Shown here: positions 1-6,834 of the stretch, piece by piece
Layout: every line of letters starts with the position of its first letter
Position numbering within the stretch: the first letter of the stretch is position 1
Assembly: GCA_002345025.1 (NCBI GenBank)
Contig: DDUX01000111.1
Span: 11,988 to 20,670 of the forward strand
Origin: Candidatus Accumulibacter iunctus
GTDB taxonomy: Bacteria; Pseudomonadota; Gammaproteobacteria; Burkholderiales; Rhodocyclaceae
Direction of reading: 5' to 3'
DNA: 8,683 bases
Notes under the pieces: generated by a model
The model's database searches: none
What the model saw: the letters and a program-made list of their open reading frames with translations, nothing else
Told to the model about the DNA's origin: nothing
Translations under genes and position numbers: made by a program

Positions 1-5
1 GCAAC

Positions 6-16
6 TGGTCAGACCA
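6..16. promoter_or_regulatory. Putative PdhR/FadR-type operator
   Basis: TGGTCAGACCA is a perfect TGGT-N3-ACCA dyad. GntR regulators of the FadR subfamily bind TnGT-Nx-ACnA sites, and the E. coli PdhR site is ATTGGT-N3-ACCAAT, so this matches the regulator encoded just downstream. It covers the likely -35 box of that gene, which fits autorepression. It could also serve a divergent gene beyond the left edge. Confidence 0.65.
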
Positions 17-34
17 CCGCATTCCTGCAATAAT
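6..34 (+). promoter_or_regulatory. Likely sigma-70 promoter of the pdhR-like gene
   Basis: The -35 candidate TGGTCA (6-11, 4/6 match to TTGACA) and the -10 candidate AATAAT (29-34, 5/6 match to TATAAT) are separated by exactly 17 bp. Transcription would start near 41, giving a leader of about 30 nt. The operator dyad overlaps the -35 box. Confidence 0.5.
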
Positions 35-70
35 CCGCCCCGGACGCTCCGAGGACGCCATCGCCATCGC

Positions 71-823
71 ATGACCTACAGCAAGCTCAAACTGCCGCGA
101 ATCCCCGACGCCGTCGCGCACCAGCTCGAGACGCGAATCATCGAGGGCTCACTGAAGCCCGGCGACCGTCTGCCGGCCGAACGTGAACTGGCGCTCGAAC
201 TCGGCGTCTCGCGCCCCTCACTGCGCGAGGCGATCAAGCAGCTCGTCTCGCGCGGGCTGCTGCTCAGCCGCCACGGTGGCGGCACCTTCGTCACCGACCG
301 GCTGGCGACGAGCTTCAGCGATCCCTGGCAGCAGTTGCTCGAGCAGCACCCGTTCCTGCACGACGATGTACTCGAATTCCGCCACCTGCTCGAAGCGTCG
401 GCGGCCGCTCTGGCAGCGCAAAGGGCCACCGATGCCGATCTGCAGCGGCTCGAACAGGCGTACCAGCACGTCGATGCGGCCTACGCCGGCAGTGACCGCA
501 GCGCACAGGTGGCCGCCGACGTCGCCTTCCATCTGACGATTGCCGAATCGGCGCACAACGCCGTCTTCGCGCACCTGCTGGCGAGCATCCTGCGCCTGTT
601 GCACGAACACGTGCGGCACAGTCTGCGGGAAATGTCGGTCAGCGCTGAAACCGGCCGGCAGCTGATGGCGCAGCACCGGGCCATCCGCGACGCGATTGCC
701 AGCCGCCAGCCCGAGGCTGCGCGACTGGCGGCCGAGGCGCACATCAGCCATGTCCGGCAGCGGCTGATCGATGTCGCGACATCCGCGCAGCGGCAGCAGC
801 GGTCGCTGCGCCATCTGAGCTGA
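71..823 (+). CDS. pdhR: PdhR-like GntR family transcriptional regulator (FCD domain)
   Basis: 250-aa DNA-binding repressor of the FadR subfamily of GntR. An N-terminal winged helix-turn-helix covers about residues 10-75 (PGDRLPAERELA, then SRPSLREAI, then the GGGTFV wing). An all-helical FCD effector domain covers about 95-235. The start MTYSKLKLP and the HTH closely resemble E. coli PdhR, the pyruvate-sensing repressor of pdhR-aceEF-lpd, so a PdhR/LldR-type role sensing pyruvate, lactate or a similar acid is the best inference. The canonical FCD metal ligands appear intact: D150, H154, H202 and H224. The ATG at 71 is the only reasonable start. A GAGGA at 51-55 is rather far upstream (15 nt), so translation signals are weak. 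The matching operator at 6-16 suggests autoregulation. No pyruvate dehydrogenase or lactate genes follow; any regulated partner must lie to the left or elsewhere. The family is certain, the effector is not. Confidence 0.85.
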   Translation: MTYSKLKLPRIPDAVAHQLETRIIEGSLKPGDRLPAERELALELGVSRPSLREAIKQLVSRGLLLSRHGGGTFVTDRLATSFSDPWQQLLEQHPFLHDDVLEFRHLLEASAAALAAQRATDADLQRLEQAYQHVDAAYAGSDRSAQVAADVAFHLTIAESAHNAVFAHLLASILRLLHEHVRHSLREMSVSAETGRQLMAQHRAIRDAIASRQPEAARLAAEAHISHVRQRLIDVATSAQRQQRSLRHLS

Positions 824-855
824 CTGCCCGGCGCACTGGCGGCCGGCAAGCGGCG

Positions 856-1023
856 CTAGCAGCCTGTCGGACTTGATGGGTCGAAGCGAAAAGAGTGGGA
901 GACGAGCGCAGTTTTTCACGGATTTCAAGCGAATAGTTGTTCTATTCGTGCAGAAATACGGGGAGAAATGAGCCGTCTTCCCACTTTTTGCAGCCGACTT
1001 GGTCAAGTCCGACAGGCTGCTAG
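856..1023. mobile_element. 168-bp MITE-like inverted-repeat element
   Basis: The outermost 21 bp at 856-876 and 1003-1023 are perfect inverted repeats. Both begin with the palindrome CTAG and read CTAG-CAGCCTGTCGGACTTGA inward. The complementarity continues imperfectly inside: AGAGTGGGAGAC near 892-903 against GTCTTCCCACTTTT at 975-988, one base bulged. The centre is a 7-bp hairpin, CGAATAG (930-936), loop TTGTT, CTATTCG (942-948). The whole segment can fold into one long hairpin, has no credible gene, and is more AT-rich in its middle than its neighbours. CTAG at both ends could be a 4-bp target duplication, leaving 17-bp terminal repeats, or TA could be the duplication. It is best read as a non-autonomous transposable repeat. 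Lying between convergent genes, it may also act as a bidirectional transcription barrier. Confidence 0.75.
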
Positions 1024-1466
1024 ACCTTGACGCGCATCAGGCGCGCCTTCTCGCGCACCCAGTCGCGCTCCTTCTCGGCCTCGCGCTTGTCGTGCTGCTT
1101 CTTGCCCTTGGCGAGGCCGATCTCGACCTTGATGCGGCCGCGCTGCAGATGCAGGTCGAGCGGCAGCAGCGTGTAGCCGGCACGTTCGACCTGGCCGATC
1201 AGCTTGCTGACCTGCCTGCCGTGCAGCAGCAGCTTGCGTGTCCGCACCGGGTCCGGCCGGACATGCGACGATGCCGCCAGCAGCGGCGTGATGTGCATCC
1301 CGAAGAGGAAGACCTCGCCGTCACGAACGACGACATAGGCTTCCTTGATGCTCGCCCGGCCGGCGCGGATCGCCTTGACCTCCCAGCCCTCCAGAACGAT
1401 GCCCGCCTCGAGCTCCGATTCGATGAAGTAGTCATGAAAAGCCTTCTTGTTGGCGACAATGCTCAT
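1020..1466 (-). CDS. smpB: SsrA-binding protein SmpB
   Basis: 148-aa partner of tmRNA. SmpB binds the tRNA-like domain of SsrA and places it in the A site of stalled ribosomes for trans-translation and tagging of incomplete proteins. The family signatures are clear: NKKAFHDYFIE at residues 6-16, EAGIVLEGWEVKAIRAGRASIKEAY at about 20-44, and the HITPL segment near 58. Together these form the OB-fold core. The basic tail KGKKQHDKREAEKERDWVREKARLM is the segment that enters the mRNA channel. Length is normal for the family. The ATG at 1466 gives the expected N-terminus; only a weak purine stretch (CGAGAT) precedes it. It is divergent from ratA, as in E. coli. The TAG stop at 1022-1020 lies inside the CTAG end of the inverted-repeat element, yet the protein is not shortened. 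Confidence 0.97.
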   Translation of the reverse strand: MSIVANKKAFHDYFIESELEAGIVLEGWEVKAIRAGRASIKEAYVVVRDGEVFLFGMHITPLLAASSHVRPDPVRTRKLLLHGRQVSKLIGQVERAGYTLLPLDLHLQRGRIKVEIGLAKGKKQHDKREAEKERDWVREKARLMRVKV

Positions 1467-1498
1467 GCGGCCGTATCTCGGTTGGTCGGGTTCCGGAG

Positions 1499-1518
1499 TG
1501 CTAGAATCCGCGATTCTA
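1499..1518. promoter_or_regulatory. Head-to-head -10 boxes of smpB and ratA
   Basis: TGCTAGAAT (1499-1507) is an extended -10 for rightward transcription into ratA. ATTCTA (1513-1518) is TAGAAT on the minus strand, facing smpB. Together they form a dyad with 6-bp arms and a 5-bp centre. No good -35 box was found for either direction. The two start points would fall within or beside each other's -10, so the promoters may interfere. Confidence 0.45.
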
Positions 1519-1543
1519 CAGGATTCGCGAGGTGTGGCAGACG

Positions 1544-1987
1544 ATGGCCATGGTCAAGAAGTCGGTGCTGATCGAGCATTCATCGCAGCGGATGTTCGAT
1601 CTCGTCGATCGCGTCGAGGACTATCCGCAGTTCCTGCCCTGGTGCAGCCAGACCCACTGCGAGTTCCGTGACGAGCGGCGGACGGTCGCCACGCTGCACA
1701 TCAACTACCGCAGCGTCCGGTCGCACTTCACGACGGCGAACGACAAGGAGGCGCCGCTGTGGATGAAGATCACCCTCGTCGATGGACCGTTTCGCCGCCT
1801 TGACGGCCTCTGGCGATTCAAGCCGCTGACCGCCGAAGCGTGCAAGATCGAATTCCAGCTCTCCTACGAGTTCTCCAGCCGCATGTTCGAGAAGGTCATC
1901 GGTCCCGTCTTCAGCCAGATCGCCAACACCTTCGTCGAGGCTTTCGTCAAGCGAGCCAACGAGATCCATGGGGCCTCGCATGTCTGA
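1544..1987 (+). CDS. ratA: RatA / Coq10 family START-like protein
   Basis: 147-aa single-domain protein of the polyketide cyclase/START (COQ10, SRPBCC) fold. Visible family features are the N-terminal KKSVLIEHSSQRMFDLVDRVEDYPQFLPWC and the C-terminal helix FSQIANTFVEAFVKRA, which packs over the ligand cavity. In E. coli RatA binds free 50S subunits and blocks 70S association when overproduced. Mitochondrial and bacterial Coq10 relatives bind quinones, so the native role may be in ubiquinone handling. Start choice: an upstream in-frame GTG at 1532 is part of the Shine-Dalgarno GAGGTG (1529-1534), which sits 9 nt before the ATG at 1544, so 1544 is preferred. ATG 1550 is a weaker alternative. 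It is translationally coupled to rnfH by an overlap and divergent from smpB. Confidence 0.92.
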   Translation: MAMVKKSVLIEHSSQRMFDLVDRVEDYPQFLPWCSQTHCEFRDERRTVATLHINYRSVRSHFTTANDKEAPLWMKITLVDGPFRRLDGLWRFKPLTAEACKIEFQLSYEFSSRMFEKVIGPVFSQIANTFVEAFVKRANEIHGASHV

Positions 1988-2294
1988 GATGCTGACCATC
2001 GATGTCATCTACGCGCTGCCGACGAAGCAGCCGCTGGTCACCCTCAGGCTGCCGGCGGGCAGCACCGTGCAGCAGGCGATCGACGCGTCGGGTTTGCTGC
2101 AGAAGTACCCGGAGATCGACCTGAAGACGAACAAGATCGGCGTTTTCGCCAAGCTCAGCAAGCCCGACGCAGTCCTGCACGATCACGATCGGGTGGAGAT
2201 CTACCGGCCGCTGATCGCCGACCCGAAGGAGGTGCGCAAGCAGCGGGCGGCCGCCGGCAAGGTGATGAAGAAGGGCCCCGGCGACGGCGAATGA
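1980..2294 (+). CDS. rnfH: RnfH family ubiquitin-like protein (RatB, UPF0125)
   Basis: 104-aa beta-grasp protein of the RnfH/UPF0125 family. Diagnostic stretches are IDVIYALPTKQ at the start, IDASGLL, EIDLKTNKIGVFAK, and near the end DHDRVEIYRPLIADPKEVRKQRA, almost identical to the E. coli protein. The ATG at 1980 gives the normal family N-terminus and is preceded by GGGG (1970-1973). An in-frame ATG at 1968 would add four residues. Either start overlaps the end of ratA, so the two are translationally coupled. In E. coli the pair was called ratA-ratB by analogy with a toxin-antitoxin pair, but antitoxin function of this partner is not established. Some bacteria carry rnfH with the rnf electron-transport genes. 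Molecular function is unknown. Confidence 0.92.
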   Translation: MSEMLTIDVIYALPTKQPLVTLRLPAGSTVQQAIDASGLLQKYPEIDLKTNKIGVFAKLSKPDAVLHDHDRVEIYRPLIADPKEVRKQRAAAGKVMKKGPGDGE

Positions 2295-2304
2295 CGGGAC
2301 GTGG

Positions 2305-2772
2305 CTACTTGCAGCTGCGCTGCAGGTCGTCACGCGTCCGCGCGATCTCCCTCGCGCGCTCGCTGTCGTCGAGGTAATAGCGCTCGCCCCGGGCGTCAGT
2401 GTTCTGGATCCGTTCTCCCGACTCGAGCGTGCGCAGGTACCTGCGCAGTGCGTCGCAGTCCTCGCGCTTTCTCGCGTTCGCCCGTTGCTCGTTCTCGCTT
2501 TTCTCGGCCGCATCACGCGCCTCCTGCTGCCGCTTGCGGAACTCCATCTCGCGGTCGGCCAGCGTCTTTGCCGGTGCGGCAGCCGGGTCGCCCGTTGCCG
2601 GCGACGCCGGCGCTGCGGTGTCGATCCGGCGCAGCTGCCGAACCGGACCCGCCGGCGGCCGATCCGAGATCACCGTCTTGTTGTGGTCATCCTGCCATTG
2701 ATAGACCTGCGCCTGGGAAGCGATCGCGATCGTCAGGGTGACGGCGGCAAGAGCAGAGCGTTTCATGGTCAT
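2305..2772 (-). CDS. Exported DUF4124 domain protein
   Basis: Predicted secreted or periplasmic protein of 155 aa (153 if the second ATG at 2766 is used). Residues 1-22 form a classic signal peptide: KR, then a hydrophobic Ala/Leu/Ile stretch, then SQA-Q at the probable cleavage site. The DUF4124 core follows at once: VYQWQDDHNKTVISDRPP, residues 23-40. This is the usual beta-hairpin module in which an aromatic-rich strand precedes a D-x-PP turn. After a Pro/Ala-rich linker (about 50-70) comes a very charged, probably helical or coiled-coil region (70-115), then YYLDDSERA and a C-terminal helix. Two cysteines remain (C106 and C154), which could form a periplasmic disulfide. It is divergent from guaB, with which it shares a 56-bp control region, and converges on rnfH with 10 bp between stops. 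DUF4124 proteins next to guaB are common in betaproteobacteria; the function is unknown. Confidence 0.85.
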   Translation of the reverse strand: MTMKRSALAAVTLTIAIASQAQVYQWQDDHNKTVISDRPPAGPVRQLRRIDTAAPASPATGDPAAAPAKTLADREMEFRKRQQEARDAAEKSENEQRANARKREDCDALRRYLRTLESGERIQNTDARGERYYLDDSERAREIARTRDDLQRSCK

Positions 2773-2800
2773 TCAGCCGTGGGAAAGCACGCTGTATAAT
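2772..2800 (+). promoter_or_regulatory. guaB promoter with consensus -10
   Basis: A perfect TATAAT (2795-2800) stands 28 bp before the guaB ATG, an unusual match in GC-rich DNA. At 17-bp spacing the -35 position is TTCAGC (2772-2777), only a 3/6 match. Transcription would begin near 2807, giving a leader of about 20 nt. AAAGG (2822-2826) is the only Shine-Dalgarno candidate and sits close to the ATG. Confidence 0.6.
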
Positions 2801-2823
2801 ACGTTTTTGTGACCTCGGATCAA
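2796..2823 (-). promoter_or_regulatory. Candidate promoter of the DUF4124 gene
   Basis: On the minus strand TTGATC (2823-2818) and TATTAT (2801-2796) are separated by 16 bp and point at the DUF4124 gene. Its -10 overlaps the guaB -10 on the opposite strand, so the two polymerases could not occupy the site together. Confidence 0.4.
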
Positions 2824-2828
2824 AGGCC

Positions 2829-4286
<1,458 letters not shown>

Positions 4287-4304
4287 GCAGCCATCGGCGA
4301 CCGG

Positions 4305-4325
4305 CGGGCGGCGACGAGCCGCCCG
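4305..4325 (+). other. GC-rich hairpin in the guaB-guaA gap
   Basis: CGGGCGGC, loop GACGA, GCCGCCCG: an 8-bp perfect stem with a 5-nt loop. What follows is GAATCATTT, not a T-run, so it is not a classic intrinsic terminator. It ends 8 nt before the guaA Shine-Dalgarno. It may protect the guaB 3' end or set the guaB:guaA ratio, both inferences. Confidence 0.5.
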
Positions 4326-4344
4326 AATCATTTGAGGCGGTGTC

Positions 4345-5910
<1,566 letters not shown>

Positions 5911-5920
5911 CCGCAGTTTC

Positions 5921-5936
5921 GGGGACAGTATACTAA
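5921..5936 (+). repeat. Left copy of the GGGGACAGTATACT repeat
   Basis: GGGGACAGTATACTAA begins 10 nt after the guaA stop codon. It is inverted relative to the copies near 6669 and 6807. The embedded TATACT resembles a -10 box on either strand. Confidence 0.75.
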
Positions 5937-5944
5937 ACTGGCCA

Positions 5945-6640
5945 TCACCCGGGCGATGCAAGCTCCTCCTCCTCGCCAACTTCCGGCCGCGGCTTGGGAC
6001 CGCGTTTCTGTGGACGAAGCCTGCGGCTGAGTCGCTCTTCCAATTCCTCGACGAATGCCTCTTCGCCCAACGGCCGACCGGTTCGGGTGTGGGCGTGGAT
6101 TCGGTCGACAAGCGACTGCTCCACCGCTGCGCTCAGGTACTCGTGCCAGTTCGCCACCATGGCCAGCATCGGCGCCACCCTGGCCAACCCGTCGTCCTCG
6201 GCCCGCAAGTGTGCGCGGGCACTGGACCACGGCCAATCCTCGGCGTGCGCGCACAGCCCGGCACGAACCGGGTTGTTCTCGACATAGCGCACGGCAGCCA
6301 GCAAGTGCGGCTCATCGAGCAGAAACGAGTGGAAGCGCTCCTGCCAGAGATGGCCCTGCCATCCTTCGCGAACGTTGATCCGCAGCGTAAAACGCCGGTG
6401 CGCCTCGCTGATCGCGCTGCGCAGTCCATCGGCATCCTGCGGCACCATGATCAGGTGGACATGGTTCGGCATCAGGCAATAGGCCCAGACCTCGGTCCCA
6501 TCACGAGCGCACGAAGCCGACATCAGGCGCAGGTACTCGCGATAATCGTCATCGCAGAAGAAGGTCTGCTGACGCCGGTTGCCCCGCTGCGTCACGTGAT
6601 GCGGATAACCCGCTGCCACCACCCTCGCAATTCTCGCCAC
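5945..6640 (-). CDS. REP-associated tyrosine (Y1, HUH) transposase
   Basis: 231-aa single-strand DNA transposase of the Y1_Tnp (IS200-like, RAYT) superfamily. The N-terminus MARIARVVAAGYPHHVTQRGNRRQQTFF is typical of RAYTs. The metal-binding HUH motif is H60-V-H62 within LMPNHVHLIMVP. The nucleophilic tyrosine is most likely Y119 in AVRYVENNPVRAGL, followed by WPWSSARAH. The Lys/Arg-rich then Glu-rich tail (about 200-231) is an extension beyond the catalytic core. The start is a GTG (6640-6638) with a strong Shine-Dalgarno GGAGG 6 nt upstream (6651-6647). All catalytic residues are present and the frame is open, so the protein is probably functional. It stands alone, tail to tail with guaA, and is bounded by the GGGGACAGTATACT repeats. 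RAYTs are thought to mobilise REP/BIME sequences; that role is inferred here. Confidence 0.9.
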   Translation of the reverse strand: MARIARVVAAGYPHHVTQRGNRRQQTFFCDDDYREYLRLMSASCARDGTEVWAYCLMPNHVHLIMVPQDADGLRSAISEAHRRFTLRINVREGWQGHLWQERFHSFLLDEPHLLAAVRYVENNPVRAGLCAHAEDWPWSSARAHLRAEDDGLARVAPMLAMVANWHEYLSAAVEQSLVDRIHAHTRTGRPLGEEAFVEELEERLSRRLRPQKRGPKPRPEVGEEEELASPG

Positions 6641-6668
6641 CGCTGTCCTCCAGAATGTATTTGCTGGG

Positions 6669-6686
6669 AATTAAGTATACTGTCCC
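6669..6686 (-). repeat. Internal copy of the GGGGACAGTATACT repeat
   Basis: AATTAAGTATACTGTCCC on the plus strand is identical to 6807-6824, a direct repeat offset by 138 bp, and inverted relative to 5921. On the minus strand its TATACT stands 34 bp before the transposase GTG, in a suitable place for a -10 box. No convincing -35 was seen. Confidence 0.7.
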
Positions 6687-6690
6687 TGCA

Positions 6691-6716
6691 ATTCCTATTC
6701 CTAATTCCTATTCCTA
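6691..6716. repeat. Tandem 13-bp repeat
   Basis: ATTCCTATTCCTA occurs twice in perfect tandem (6691-6703 and 6704-6716), followed by ATTT. It is itself made of ATTCCT-like 6-7-bp units, strongly AT-rich in GC-rich surroundings, and lies directly beside the internal GGGACAGTATACT copy. It is a slippage-prone tract. Confidence 0.75.
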
Positions 6717-6723
6717 ATTTTTC

Positions 6724-6806
6724 GCTCGGGCAGCGGATAGATAAGTCGCTGCCGCCGCCCTCTACCCTTTCGGCGCCGCCCGTGCGACGCATGCCGTCGC
6801 CCGAGC
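6724..6806. repeat. Imperfect long-range palindrome
   Basis: GCTCGGGC (6724-6731) and GCCCGAGC (6799-6806) are exact inverted arms, with further GC-rich complementarity inside, such as GTCGC near 6748 against GCGAC near 6785. The segment holds no gene. It could be a REP/BIME-like folded unit served by the adjacent transposase. Confidence 0.45.
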
Positions 6807-6826
6807 AATTAAGTATACTGTCCCCC
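6807..6826 (-). repeat. Outer right copy of the GGGGACAGTATACT repeat
   Basis: AATTAAGTATACTGTCCCCC. On the minus strand it starts 8-9 nt after the RTX gene stop codon, mirroring the 10-nt distance of the left copy from guaA. It matches the left copy over 14 bp, one base more than the internal copy. Confidence 0.75.
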
Positions 6827-6834
6827 TTTTTTCG

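Larger units (their letters stand above)
5921..6825. mobile_element. Y1-transposase unit bounded by GGGGACAGTATACT inverted repeats
   Basis: GGGGACAGTATACT at 5921-5934 and its exact reverse complement at 6812-6825 are 14-bp perfect inverted ends enclosing the Y1 transposase gene and 185 bp of non-coding DNA upstream of it. A third copy, AGTATACTGTCCC at 6674-6686, lies inside, so a shorter unit, 5921-6686, is also possible. Each repeat contains the 8-bp palindrome AGTATACT. Classical IS200/IS605 ends are not inverted repeats. REP-associated transposases instead sit among palindromic REPs, so these may be recognition elements of the resident transposase rather than true transposon ends. Confidence 0.6.

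Noticed and set aside
218..1006. 262-codon open frame on the minus strand
   Set aside because: It is antisense to the PdhR-like gene, and its first part is translated from the 168-bp repeat element. There is no recognisable domain; high GC explains the open frame.
1532..1543. GTG at 1532 as the ratA start
   Set aside because: The GTG is part of the GAGGTG Shine-Dalgarno that fits the ATG at 1544; the added residues MWQT are not family-like.
999..1571. 190-codon open frame on the plus strand
   Set aside because: Antisense to smpB, with low-complexity Leu/Ala composition and no family features.
2305..2335. TGCAGC-TGC-GCTGCA hairpin at the rnfH/DUF4124 convergence as a terminator
   Set aside because: It lies within the DUF4124 coding end and has no T-run on either side.
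6820..6834. CCCCCTTTTTT after the outer repeat as an intrinsic terminator
   Set aside because: The T-run faces the RTX gene 3' end from the wrong side for that gene, and no stem directly precedes it on the plus strand except the AGTATACT palindrome, which is too weak.
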